Shown piece after piece: positions 1 to 9,400 of a DNA stretch of 64,000 nt; the first letter of the stretch is position 1, and every line of letters begins with the position of its first letter. A program made the position numbers and the translations under genes. The DNA is from an uncultured Alistipes sp. Its GTDB lineage: Bacteria; Bacteroidota; Bacteroidia; Bacteroidales; Rikenellaceae. Below the pieces are notes generated by a model. The model searched no databases. It saw nothing but the letters and a program-made list of their open reading frames with translations, and was not told the origin of the DNA. The stretch is from contig CANASP010000001.1 of NCBI GenBank assembly GCA_947364365.1, positions 62,001-126,000 of the forward strand. The letters run 5' to 3'.

Positions 1-19
1 AAGGCATTGTTGCGATGTT

Positions 20-1546
20 TTACATGGTTTCGGGATCGTCGGAAGTGTTTTCGCTTGAAGTGCCCTCTTCCTTGGGGGGATCGGTAGCGGCTACGAGCCA
101 TTTCCCGGGAGTACCTTCACGGGTCGAGGAGATCGCCGCCTTGGGGTCGTACTTCTCGGGTACGATGGCGAATACCGCCTCGCCGATCAGGAAACCTACT
201 CCCAGCCAGAACTCGCAATAGAAACGGACTTCGTAGTCGTGCTTCTGAATGTCGGTGATGAACTGCGGCGGGTTCTTATGCTGTAAGCCGATGAAGTTTC
301 CCGCCGGAGTGGAAAACACGATGGGGGAGCCGTAGAGGCTGTCGAGGACCTGGAGGTAGCAGTTTGAGAAGTCGACACGATCTTCGCCGAAGTTTACCTT
401 CTCCGTGCCGGACCCGGCGCCCCACTTGTTCTTGTACGCGCGCTTGTACTTGAGGTAGATGTCGCTCGACATGTAGATGGGCATCTTCTTCGACTTGTAG
501 AGCGGCGCCAGCGATGCCACGAAGTCATCGATCACGGCCAGCACTTCGTCGTCGGTTGCTTCGAGCAGGTTTTTGGCCGTGTTGAAGAACTGCATCGGCG
601 CAAGCGACTTTCGCGCTTCGGCAAGGATTGTCTCGAAGCCGTCCATCGTGTCCTCCGTTTTCTGGGAGCCCTCGACGAATTTCGCCTTCGAGATCATCAC
701 GTTCTCGATGTCCTCGGCGATTTGCGGAAGCATCACCTTGTCGACGATGTAGCGCGTGATCGGCATCTGGTCAGGCGTTTTCCCCTCGTCGTAGAGGTGG
801 AAAAGCCAGCTCTCGCCAACCTCGGCCGGAATGATCGAGAAGTTGACCTTGTGGCGATAATTCTTGATCGTGAGGGGTGTGAATTTCGCACCACCCCGCG
901 GCGTCCACTTTGCCGTGAACTGCTGTACGACGTGATCGATGGATTCGCTCGCAGCGGCCTTGTACTCCGTTACGGCTCTTTTCCACGCGAGGTGCTTCGA
1001 CGTCGAGAAGCTCTGGTAGAGCTGCTGGAGGATGTCGAGGTTGTTGCCCTGCGAAAGGTAGGGCCCGAGTTCCTGGCGCAGGTCACCGACCTCGATCGTG
1101 GGGGTGTCGGCCATGACTCCCCGCTGGATGAATGCGGCAGCAGCCTTGTTGTGGGCCAACGACATGTCGGCCTTGAAGACGTTCCGCTGGAAGTTTCCGA
1201 GGTTGGCGTCGGCTTTCGAAGACGCGGGGAGATCCTCGGGTTTGGCCGCCAGCGTCGCGATGTCGCTCTGGAGTTGCTTGATCATGCTGGTGAATTTGGC
1301 CTCGACCTGTTCGGTCGCGTGCCTGACGGCGGCCTCGTAGAGGTCATTGGCTTTATCCTCCTCTGAGGAGAAGGTCTTCTCCTTCAGAAGTCGCACGAAA
1401 GGCTGGCCGAAGTGTTCGGTCAGCTTCTGCTCTTCCTCCTCCGTGAAAACCATCTTACCCTGCGCATCGGTCGTCGGCTCCTTTTTCAGAAAGCGGGCGA
1501 CCACTCTGCCCATCTGGGTGTTGGAAAGAAATTGTTTTACATCCAT
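20..1546 (-). CDS. Putative phage major capsid / virion structural protein
   Basis: A 508-residue soluble protein with no signal peptide or membrane segment. I chose the ATG at 1546 (MDVKQF); an upstream in-frame ATG at 1600 would only add a tail overlapping the preceding gene. The N-terminal quarter is charged and helical, and the C-terminal part is rich in beta-prone segments (for example FYCEFWLGVGFLIGEAVFA near the end). It lies 11 bp downstream of an S49-type protease gene, the usual protease-then-capsid order of tailed-phage head modules. I therefore infer a major capsid or coat protein, but I see no diagnostic motif. It could be another structural protein. The gene ends only 19 bp from the window edge. 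Confidence 0.5.
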   Translation of the reverse strand: MDVKQFLSNTQMGRVVARFLKKEPTTDAQGKMVFTEEEEQKLTEHFGQPFVRLLKEKTFSSEEDKANDLYEAAVRHATEQVEAKFTSMIKQLQSDIATLAAKPEDLPASSKADANLGNFQRNVFKADMSLAHNKAAAAFIQRGVMADTPTIEVGDLRQELGPYLSQGNNLDILQQLYQSFSTSKHLAWKRAVTEYKAAASESIDHVVQQFTAKWTPRGGAKFTPLTIKNYRHKVNFSIIPAEVGESWLFHLYDEGKTPDQMPITRYIVDKVMLPQIAEDIENVMISKAKFVEGSQKTEDTMDGFETILAEARKSLAPMQFFNTAKNLLEATDDEVLAVIDDFVASLAPLYKSKKMPIYMSSDIYLKYKRAYKNKWGAGSGTEKVNFGEDRVDFSNCYLQVLDSLYGSPIVFSTPAGNFIGLQHKNPPQFITDIQKHDYEVRFYCEFWLGVGFLIGEAVFAIVPEKYDPKAAISSTREGTPGKWLVAATDPPKEEGTSSENTSDDPETM

Positions 1547-1557
1547 ATTATTAAGAA

Positions 1558-2448
1558 TTAGTGGTTGTATTGAGCCCGTATTGCGGCGTTCTCGACGCAT
1601 TCGGCAAGGGTCATCGTTCCGTTGATGAGCCCGAGGTTTTGCGCTTCCGCAGGGTGAAACATGGCGCCTGTGAAGACACCTGGAGCGTCTGCCTTGATGT
1701 TTGGCCTACCTGTCCGCACGTCTGCATGAAATTGGGCCACGGTATAGGAGAGGCTCTTTTTGATGAGCGAGTAATCACCGTCGATAGCCTGGCGGTATTC
1801 GAGGTTCTTCTCGGAACTCTCGTCTGCATAGACTTCGACAACGGTATACCCTTCCTGCGTCATTTTCTTCGTGTCGTCGACGAAGCGACACAAACCGCCG
1901 ATGCTGCCGACCTCCGACAGCGAATTGTCGCAGAAGATCGCGTCGCATTGCGAGGCGGTCCAATATGCAAGCGATGCGCAGAAGTCCGCGTGTGCGAGAA
2001 TCGGTTTGCCGAGGCTCTTTGTGTAGGCAATAGCCTCCTTGAGAATCGATATGGCATTGGCAGAACCGCCTCCAGAGTCGATGTCGAGTACGATGGCGCA
2101 GATTTCAGAGTTGTCTGCCGCCTGGCGGATCGCCCGAGCGTAAGTAACGGCGCCTGTCGTAAAGCAGGAGTCATACTTGGTGATTGTCCCGATGATCGGG
2201 ATGATAGCTACCGTCGACGGCTTGGCAGCGACGCCGGATCCGGTCTTGTCGGAAAGATCAACGGCTGCGGTGGAGAACTCGTAGGTCGGGAGCGCCGCTC
2301 CGCCCGTTTCTCCGCGCAGGAATGAGAACGCCGCCGGGAGCAATGATTCGTGGTCATGGACGAACCATTGCCCGCGGCGGACGTCTGAAAGAAGCTGGAG
2401 TGGATTTTGAGTCGTTTCGATGCGGAACATTTGCGAACTTTTTCGCAA
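1558..2448 (-). CDS. S49 family peptidase (SppA-like phage head protease)
   Basis: A 296-residue ClpP/crotonase-fold serine protease of the SppA/protease-C type. The core starts with VAIIPIIGTITKYD, followed by LDIDSGGGSANAI, which forms the oxyanion region. The segment ADFCASLAYWTASQCDAI matches the nucleophile-serine block of phage S49 enzymes, with the Ser of CASLAYW as probable nucleophile. There is no signal peptide or membrane anchor, unlike cellular SppA, so it should act in the cytoplasm, most likely in prohead maturation. It starts 2 bp after the stop of the upstream gene and is followed 11 bp later by the putative capsid gene. An alternative start is the ATG at 2430. Confidence 0.8.
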   Translation of the reverse strand: MRKSSQMFRIETTQNPLQLLSDVRRGQWFVHDHESLLPAAFSFLRGETGGAALPTYEFSTAAVDLSDKTGSGVAAKPSTVAIIPIIGTITKYDSCFTTGAVTYARAIRQAADNSEICAIVLDIDSGGGSANAISILKEAIAYTKSLGKPILAHADFCASLAYWTASQCDAIFCDNSLSEVGSIGGLCRFVDDTKKMTQEGYTVVEVYADESSEKNLEYRQAIDGDYSLIKKSLSYTVAQFHADVRTGRPNIKADAPGVFTGAMFHPAEAQNLGLINGTMTLAECVENAAIRAQYNH

Positions 2449-2450
2449 AC

Positions 2451-2819
2451 TTAATCGCAGTCGGGAGCAATAGAAAGGACCTTTTTAACGGGGCATGGCC
2501 GGTATTTGGTCTTATACTCAAGCGAAAATTCGCACAGTTCATCCTCCTTTACGGTTGGGTGGCATGGCAGATCTTCCGTGCCGAGAATATAGTAGCCAGT
2601 TGTGAGCCGCACCTTGATGATGCAGGGTTCATGTAGCAATATGACATCGCCGAGAAGAGTTGCCGATACTTTGGTTGTCCAATATCTGCCGTTGTTGTCC
2701 TCCTTAGAGGATATTTCGATGCTACGAGGGCTGACCTTTGAAAGCGGCAGCTCCATGAAAAAATCGGAAGGGTCGTTCCATGCCTTGACTCCGATGCGGG
2801 ATATGAATTTCTGCTTCAT
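2451..2819 (-). CDS. Hypothetical phage protein, 122 aa
   Basis: I do not recognise this protein. It is 122 residues, soluble and beta-rich, with four or five Cys scattered through the C-terminal half (EPCIIKV, DLPCHPT, DELCEFS, YRPCPVKK, PDCD). It is co-transcribed with the S49 protease, whose start lies 2 bp after this stop, so it probably belongs to the virion or late module. A 66-bp AT-rich gap separates it from the gene upstream, so a new promoter there is possible. Confidence 0.6.
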   Translation of the reverse strand: MKQKFISRIGVKAWNDPSDFFMELPLSKVSPRSIEISSKEDNNGRYWTTKVSATLLGDVILLHEPCIIKVRLTTGYYILGTEDLPCHPTVKEDELCEFSLEYKTKYRPCPVKKVLSIAPDCD

Positions 2820-2885
2820 GATTTTGGCGGTGAATCTGACAAGATCGTAAGTTAAATTAAATTATTTTAATATGAGTGATTGACG

Positions 2886-3410
2886 CTACTTTTTCAGCAG
2901 CTCTGGTGGCTGTATTTGACTATAATGGTAGCGCGCTTTTCTGTGGATGATGTCGACTTTGCGGCGGAGGGCAGAGAGCGATGAACGGTAGACCCGCTTG
3001 CCCAATGTGTCGGCGTAGTCGACCGATACGAGACGTCGAGAGAGCACGAACCCCTCGATCACGTCGCGCTTGGGCATGCCGGCCTGGATGCCTTGTAGGT
3101 AGTAGGTGTCGAGGTCGATGTTGAACAGTGCGTCGATTATGGCATTGAGCCGCTTGGTGTCAGCCTCGGAAAAGTAGGCGTAGCGTGTCATCGCCGCTGC
3201 GGTCGCTTGATGTCTGGGCAGAACAAGCGTTACGGTGAAGACGTCATCGGTGTGCTCGATGGGAGTGTCGCTTGTCTTGAAAAGTCCGACAGCCATACGG
3301 CCGAAATCGCTGGCAAGAGATAGCCGGATCGGTCCTGGAGCCGGAGAGTTGAACAGGTGGCGCAGGTAGTCGAGCGCCAGTTGGTCGTTTGCTCTGAACT
3401 TTATTTCCAT
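2886..3410 (-). CDS. Hypothetical phage protein, 174 aa
   Basis: Unrecognised 174-residue soluble protein. The N-terminal half looks like an alternating beta domain (IRLSLASDFGRMAVGLFK, VFTVTLVLPRH). The C-terminal half is helical and strongly basic (SALRRKVDIIHRKARYHY), so nucleic-acid contact is possible. Its start overlaps the end of the upstream 88-residue gene by 10 bp, which indicates translational coupling. No function is assigned. Confidence 0.6.
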   Translation of the reverse strand: MEIKFRANDQLALDYLRHLFNSPAPGPIRLSLASDFGRMAVGLFKTSDTPIEHTDDVFTVTLVLPRHQATAAAMTRYAYFSEADTKRLNAIIDALFNIDLDTYYLQGIQAGMPKRDVIEGFVLSRRLVSVDYADTLGKRVYRSSLSALRRKVDIIHRKARYHYSQIQPPELLKK

Positions 3411-3667
3411 ATTCGAAAGGTTTTGTTGTGTCGCCGAATGTACATAGGGTCGAGCCGCACAAACTTATCCTCTTTCACCTCGAGAATTAAGAACCCATTC
3501 TCGTCGTGGAAATAGCCGCAATTGGCAAGGTGCTGACAAATGGCTATGAATCGGGTGACGTCTTTTGCTATGTCGTCGATTAACATCCATTTGCGAGGGG
3601 AGATGCGTGACAGACTCGGAATAAGCCTTGTCGTATAAATATCGAACTCTTCTTGTGTTATTTCCAT
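3401..3667 (-). CDS. Hypothetical small phage protein, winged-helix-like
   Basis: An 88-residue protein starting at the ATG at 3667 (MEITQEEFD). The longer in-frame reading to 3706 would run into the repeat array and is less likely. The sequence SPRKWMLIDDIAKDVTRFIAICQHLANCGYFHDENGFLILEV has the look of a small winged helix (helix-turn-helix followed by a beta wing), but that is only inferred from pattern. It is the first gene leftward of the TGTAGGT array and so may be controlled by it. Confidence 0.55.
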   Translation of the reverse strand: MEITQEEFDIYTTRLIPSLSRISPRKWMLIDDIAKDVTRFIAICQHLANCGYFHDENGFLILEVKEDKFVRLDPMYIRRHNKTFRIWK

Positions 3668-3696
3668 GGGCCCTATTGTCGAGATGTATTTTTTTG

Positions 3697-3875
3697 ACCT
3701 ACACAACCTACGCGACCTACAACTTTGAAAATGAATAATTTATTAGGTTGGACTTTGTAGGTTTGTAGGTTGTTGCATTATAATGTAGGTTTATTTGTAG
3801 GTTGTTGTAGGTCGGTTGTAGGTTGTGCGGCGTTTCTTATTTCGTTGCTTTACAATATTGTAGGTTGTTGTAGGC
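3697..3875. repeat. Iteron-like TGTAGGT array in two opposed arms
   Basis: The non-coding stretch 3668-3905 holds eleven copies of a 7-bp word. Left arm, reverse orientation (ACCTACA/ACCTACG): 3697, 3706, 3715, exactly 9 bp apart. Right arm, forward TGTAGGT: 3756, 3764, 3784, 3796, 3806, 3817, 3859, and a TGTAGGC at 3869. Most steps are 8-12 bp, about one helical turn. Between the arms lies an AT-rich stretch (3722-3753). Iterons flanking an AT-rich core suggest a replication origin or a cooperative operator. It lies between the methyltransferase gene and the gene at 3401-3667. Confidence 0.8.
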
Positions 3876-3905
3876 CGATTTGCTGTGAAAAACTGTATTT
3901 GCGCG

Positions 3906-5504
3906 CTATGATTTCGATAGTCGTTTACTTGCTGTTTCTTGGGGAGCTTCCATTAAGCGGTGGCAAAGGGCCTCGCATAGCACCCTCGCCATATTGACTT
4001 CTACGGCGTTGCCGATGAATTTCTTTTGGTCGGCTTGCGTCCCGACCAGTACATAGTCGGCGGGGAAGCCCATGATCCGCTTCAATTCGGGGATGCGCAG
4101 CATCCGCATCTTGATGTCGATGATGCCATACATTGCCATGAACTCCTTTATCTTCACCATTGCCGGGCTGTCGTTCGGCTCTACGGCGATCGCCAGTTCT
4201 CCCTGCTCCGTGCGAATGAGATAGGGCGGCATTTTGTCCATCCGTGCAATCAGCGTGAAGCAGGGATTGTCGACGGACCCTCCCGCCGATTGGTATTGCG
4301 GGTTGAGTAGATAGCAACCAGTCACCAGTCGGTGTTTGGGGTTCGTCGTAACAGCGCAGGCCGGGACATTGACGCCGCAGGGCGTGCCGTTGCCGTATTG
4401 CATATCGACGAATGCAAGCCGATCCTTGGTCGTCAGCGTCGGGGCCGGAGCCTCGACGGAGTGATTCTGCCCGTTCCCGTAATATGCCGTGATGAACGAA
4501 TGGTGATCCCATGTCGTGATCGTTCCGGCCGGCTCCTCGACCGATACGTTTTTTCCGGTCGGCGAACCTCCGTAGTGTTTCGAAAGGAAGTGCGCTTGCG
4601 CCACACCGAGTCGACTTTGTGTCGCGATGGTCGGGCACGGATCGTCTACGCTCGGTGCATGATACTTTCCCGATTGCGACATCGAGTTGTATTTCACCAA
4701 AAACGCCTCTTTGCCGCCAGCTACGAACTTGATGAGGCCCGCATAGATGCGTTCGAGCGTTGCATCGACGAGCGGTTTTTTGCGCCCGAAAATACTCTCG
4801 CCTTCGTCGGAGAAGTCCAACACCTCCCGCACGGGTTTCCAGCGTTGCAGCTGCCCGAACAGTCCTGTCGTCCCCTCCTTGCAGTGTGTCGGTTCGGGGA
4901 ATGCAATCGGGAGGCCCTCTTTGGCGAAGATGCCGAAGAACCGGCGGCGAGTGGTGTATGCCCCGTAATCGGCCGAGTTGAGTATGCGATAAGCAAACCG
5001 ATAGCCATATCCGCAGACATTCTCGACCCATTGCCGATAACATCTTCCCGCGTCTTTGCTTATCGGCTTGCCGTTTTCGTCGAGGTCGCCCCACGACATG
5101 AACTCCTCGACGTTCTCGATCTGAATGTAGTCGGGGCCGATGGCCTCGATATAGCGGAATAGGTGTTCGGCCAGCGTCCGGCTGTCGGCATCGCGGGGCT
5201 GTCCGCCTTTGGCCTTGCTGAAATTCGTACATTCAAGGCTCGCCCACAGGACGACGAGCGCATCGGGGTATTGCCTCCGCATTTCGGCGAGGTGGTCAAT
5301 CAGCGGGGAGAGTTCCAATGTGCGAATATCCTCCGTGAAGTGCATCGCGTCGGGGTGATTGGCGGCGTGCGACGCGATGGCATTGGCGTCGTGATTGACG
5401 CATCCGATCACCTTTGCGCATTGCTGCCCTTCGTAGCGGGCATTCTCGACGCCGGTGGAGGTTCCGCCCGCTCCGCAGAATAGGTCGATGTATAGCAGTC
5501 TCAT
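3906..5504 (-). CDS. DNA (cytosine-5-)-methyltransferase, phage-type
   Basis: A 532-residue C5 DNA methyltransferase that transfers methyl from S-adenosylmethionine to cytosine. Motif I is FCGAGGTSTG (9-18). Motif IV is SLECTNFSKAKGG with catalytic Cys92, but the usual Pro before Cys is Glu. Motif VI is ENVEEF (130-135), motif VIII TTRRRFFGIF (184-193), and motif X QKKFIGNAVEV near the C-terminus. The target-recognition region (about 286-430) is built from five degenerate units opening with V-[DE]-x-P and T-[IL]-x-T at residues 286, 322, 350, 380 and 411. No restriction endonuclease is adjacent, so this is probably an orphan enzyme that protects or marks prophage DNA. Confidence 0.93.
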   Translation of the reverse strand: MRLLYIDLFCGAGGTSTGVENARYEGQQCAKVIGCVNHDANAIASHAANHPDAMHFTEDIRTLELSPLIDHLAEMRRQYPDALVVLWASLECTNFSKAKGGQPRDADSRTLAEHLFRYIEAIGPDYIQIENVEEFMSWGDLDENGKPISKDAGRCYRQWVENVCGYGYRFAYRILNSADYGAYTTRRRFFGIFAKEGLPIAFPEPTHCKEGTTGLFGQLQRWKPVREVLDFSDEGESIFGRKKPLVDATLERIYAGLIKFVAGGKEAFLVKYNSMSQSGKYHAPSVDDPCPTIATQSRLGVAQAHFLSKHYGGSPTGKNVSVEEPAGTITTWDHHSFITAYYGNGQNHSVEAPAPTLTTKDRLAFVDMQYGNGTPCGVNVPACAVTTNPKHRLVTGCYLLNPQYQSAGGSVDNPCFTLIARMDKMPPYLIRTEQGELAIAVEPNDSPAMVKIKEFMAMYGIIDIKMRMLRIPELKRIMGFPADYVLVGTQADQKKFIGNAVEVNMARVLCEALCHRLMEAPQETASKRLSKS

Positions 5505-5510
5505 GTCGTC

Positions 5511-5771
5511 TTATCTTTTGGTTTCGCATTCATTCCATCGACGCGCAATTTCTTCTCCGAGTGTCGTCGCGTCGAGTAGCGTTTCTTTGCAGTCGCGGTA
5601 TAAATCGCGGCTGAATAGCTTGATTTGGCCGATTGGAATATTCCATCCGCAGTCAGGGTCTTTGATGCAGAGATCAACCCGTCCGAGCTTGTCGTCAGGA
5701 ATGCAAACGAGCTTTACCCGCTCCGTATCGAAGCTGCCATCGACGAACTGAAATTTGGGCGTGATTATCAT
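5511..5771 (-). CDS. Hypothetical small phage protein, 86 aa
   Basis: Unrecognised 86-residue protein in the same leftward transcript as the methyltransferase, which begins 6 bp downstream. The first half is beta-prone (KLVCIPDDKLGRVDLCIKD) and the second half helical and charged. No signal peptide or membrane segment. The tight spacing and orientation support it as a real gene. Confidence 0.6.
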   Translation of the reverse strand: MIITPKFQFVDGSFDTERVKLVCIPDDKLGRVDLCIKDPDCGWNIPIGQIKLFSRDLYRDCKETLLDATTLGEEIARRWNECETKR

Positions 5772-5822
5772 CGCTCACCTCCTTTCAGCCATTCTCCATT
5801 ATCGAGGCGTTTGCCCCTAAAT

Positions 5823-6074
5823 TTAATCGTCCTCATACTCGGCCTCCTCTCGCTCGTATTTCAGTAATGCCTGCTGACAATCGAAGCAGAAAAAGTTATC
5901 GAGCACTTCGCAGATAGAATCGGGTATTCCTGTTTCCTCTTCAAAGTTCCCCTCTACGCATTCCGAGCCGTAGTCATCTGCGACCATGCGTTCAGAGTAG
6001 GTTTTTCCGTTGATCGTTACATCGGTTTTCCACCCGTCAGCGGTGATTTCGATAGTTATTTTATTCTTTTCCAT
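5823..6074 (-). CDS. Hypothetical acidic small phage protein, 83 aa
   Basis: I chose the ATG at 6074 (MEKNKITIEI), because the longer in-frame extension to 6167 overlaps the upstream gene without any conserved look. The 83-residue product is markedly acidic (the C-terminus ends EREEAEYEDD) and begins with a beta-hairpin (ITIEITADGWKTDVTINGK). A Cys pair (FFCFDCQQ) sits near the C-terminal end. Function unknown. Acidic small early proteins are common in phages, sometimes as inhibitors, but nothing here proves that. Confidence 0.6.
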   Translation of the reverse strand: MEKNKITIEITADGWKTDVTINGKTYSERMVADDYGSECVEGNFEEETGIPDSICEVLDNFFCFDCQQALLKYEREEAEYEDD

Positions 6075-6090
6075 GTAGTTATGTTGATTA

Positions 6091-6378
6091 TTACATATCC
6101 CTGCCGTCCATGAATTTGCCGAAGCCGAACCACACAAAGGTTTTTTTCCAATGGCGTCTTCCGACATATCCGATGATCGACCAGCGTGTAACGACCATGC
6201 GCGGATAGGTGTCTGTCGTAGGGTCGTACCCCTTTCCGATCTTAATATACTTTTTGCCGTTGTTGCCCCGAAAGAGCATGAAATACTGCGATTTCAGCGG
6301 GCTGTTGTCATCTACCCACGTGCAGAGCAGAATACGCCAATCCCGGAATATTTTTCTGATAGCTCCTATGTGAATCAT
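6091..6378 (-). CDS. Hypothetical basic small phage protein, 95 aa
   Basis: Begins at the ATG at 6378 (MIHIGAIRKIF). The product has 95 residues and is basic and aromatic-rich, with a beta-strand pattern (QYFMLFRGNNGKKYIKIGKG, PRMVVTRWSIIGYVGRRHW). The next gene downstream starts 16 bp after its stop. I do not recognise a family. The basic, aromatic surface could bind nucleic acid. Confidence 0.55.
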   Translation of the reverse strand: MIHIGAIRKIFRDWRILLCTWVDDNSPLKSQYFMLFRGNNGKKYIKIGKGYDPTTDTYPRMVVTRWSIIGYVGRRHWKKTFVWFGFGKFMDGRDM

Positions 6379-6458
6379 GAGTTTGTGTATTTTACTTGTA
6401 TTACATTTTCGCAGTGGACCCACATCGGGTCGTCTGCATCAATTCTGGGCTTTGTTGG

Positions 6459-9400
6459 TTAGAAAGGCTTGTCTCTCGTATTGAGTATTGAGCCTTCTGT
6501 CTCATCACCGCCGTCGCCGTATAGTGTCATCGATAGGCTTATATCGTACTTCTCTTTAATTGCCGTATAGTCGAATACCAATGCTGACGTAACTTTGCTT
6601 TGGGCTGTCTCGGTCGCATTGACGGTACCACCGACGCCGAGGTGCGGTAAGAAACGAACGCCAGACTTCGTACCCATAAATTCCTCGGATTTTTGCAGAT
6701 ATTCCAATAAAGAGGATTTCGGCAGGAATTTCACACCGAGGCTTTTGCTGTGCATTGTGTAGAGGTCAGCCGCTGGACCGAAATAGAGGAGAAGATATTC
6801 GCGTCCGCCGGGGAGTTCCTTGCGTTCTTTCTTCTTGACGAAACACCAGTCGGGGCCGGCAATGATCTTGTACTCGGCCTTCATCTGGATTTTCCCGAGG
6901 CTGGCCAGCGAATCGATAGCGGACCAGAAGCCGGCGAGTTCATTGGTCTGTTCGGCTTTTTCGTTTTGTATTTGGCAAAGCCGCACGGCAATGTCGAGCG
7001 TTTCAGTGTAGGTAAACGGGAGCCGAAGTCGCGTTTCGAGAATGCGGAGTGTTGCCAGCAGGGCGCTCCAGTTTTGAAGGATTCGATCGATCACGCCGCG
7101 CGTTCGCGTACGAAGGTCCGCGTTCGTAAGATCGTAGGCTTCACGGTACCCGATTTTCACCTTGCGCCGCTCACGAAGCAGTTCATGAGTGAGGTGAGAA
7201 AGCCCGCGATTACACATCGTTTTAAACTGGTCGTAGCGCTGCTTCTCCTCTTCGCTGTGCTTGGATTGGTAGAAAGTCAGCATCACGATTCGCGACATGA
7301 GGGCATTGTCCGAGGTCGTCATCTCCTGTCCTGTGAGTACGAGTCCGCAGCTAATCGCCGTCATGGTGCGTTTCTTCTTGCCGTCCATACTCATTTTACT
7401 GCGCCCGCTGTTGTCCCATATGCCTTTGAGAAATTCGACTTTTTTTGGATCAATGTCCTCCTTGAACTCGTCAATATGAACCACAGCATTCGACACTTCG
7501 GCGATCGCTTCGCCGAGCGACGCCTGTGTCGCGTTTCGAAGGTTGATTGACTCGGCATTTATTTGGAACGGCGCGACGATGGCGCGCGCCATTTGGGTCT
7601 TGCCAGTGGCGGGCGGACCGAACATGTCGAGGATCGGCATATTTTCTATTGTCGCGCGCACAATGTCCGAAAAGAGTGTCGTGAAGTAGAAGCAGAGCGC
7701 GATCTTGGCGTTTTCACCGAATACGTCGATACATTTTTGGGCGTATTCGTAAAGCGTCACCGTGCTCTGTTGTACGAACACAAATTTTCGATGCAGGTTG
7801 TAGGTGGTGGTATCCTCTCGGGCTTCTTTAGAAGCCGCCGGCAAATAGTATAGATTGTCGCCGACCTTAATAAGTCCGTAGTCGTTGGCGGGGATGAACT
7901 CCTCGCCGTCGAAGGCACCATTGCCCCATGCAAAGAACTCACCCTGTTTCTGCCAACCGAGTTGTTGAATTTCACGAGCTGTTGGCGTCTGTTCGTAGAT
8001 GTACTTTTTAAGCTGTGTATACTGCTGCTTGGCTACGATGGCTTCGATGATGTAGTTGCCTTTGCCTTCAATGTTTTTCTGGAAATTGTCGAGTGTCGTA
8101 ACTTGGTCTTGAGGCAAAGTAATGAGACACTTTTCGCGATGGATGTTCTCGATTTCGAACATGCGGTAGGACGTGGGGCCGTCCCAAATCAGTACGATCG
8201 GTCGAATGACGAAATTCGTCCACGGCATCGCGGTTGCAGTTTTCGATACCTGGCCGTAATAGCAGTTGTTGTTGATGTAGAAGCCGTACTTCTCCATCAG
8301 ATCGGTCTGCTCCTTTTTCTCTTTGCTGACCGCTTCGACTTGCCGCTTGTTTTTCAGACGATAGTAGGCTTCGTTCCAGATTTTGCCTTGTTTGCTCTCT
8401 TTTGAGAACTTGTCGAGGTACATGCGAGCCAGCGTCTCGTCGTAATATGCGAGCAGGCCGCAGATGTAGTTGATGACTTCGAGACGATCGTTCTGGGATA
8501 CAGCATCTCCGATTTTCGCTTGATACATGAAGTCTACGAAGTCGACAGTGTTCTCTGCAAGACATTCCTCGTAGGATTTAGCGCCTTCGTACTTGAAGTA
8601 TTCGTCCGCATCTTTTGCCTGTGGCAGGACCATTACCCGCACGTTCAGTCCTGCGCCGGTGAGGGCCTCTCCGTGCGAAATGACAGCTGACTGTCCAGCA
8701 TTGTCGTTATCCCCGATAATGACCACTTTCGAGACGATACGTTTTATCATGCCGATCTGCTTACTCGTGAGAGCCGTTCCCATTGGCGCAACCGTATTCT
8801 GTTGCCCGATTTTTGCCATACGGATTACATCGGGATTTCCCTCGACAATGTTCAGCACATCGCGCATGGCAGCTATGCGTTGCGCTTCGAAATATCCGAA
8901 AAGCACCTCTCCTTTTTTGAAGATCGGGGTCTCTCGTGTGTTGATGTACTTGGGTGGTTCTTTGCCTTCTGCGTTCTTTTTCGGATTGACAGCACGACCG
9001 GTAAAGCCGATGATGTTCCCCGTCCGGTTGCGAATAGGGAACATGAGACGCTGATTGAACGTGTCATATAGACTGCCATCCGTATCGCTTACTCGAATAA
9101 GTCCGGCCTTGATAAATATATCGATGTCTTTATGTTGTTCCTTAACGTGCCGGAGTAAAGAGTTGCGCCCCGGGGCGAAACCGAGGCACCACTCCTCAAT
9201 GGTTTCTTCATCCCAACGGCTGTTAGCGTATTTTTTAGCAGGTTCCGATTGCTGATAGGCTGCGCGAAAAAAATCGAGAGCGACGCTGTTCGCAAGGAAT
9301 AATTGGTCGCGTTCGAAGCGCTTGGCTAACTCTTCAGGCGTTGGCTCCTTCTCGTCCCATTGTATGCCGTAGCGACCGCCGAGATGACGGCATGCTTCTA

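Noticed and set aside
3697..3875. CRISPR-like array
   Set aside because: The repeat is only 7 bp with 1-35 bp between copies, occurs in both orientations and has no cas genes nearby.
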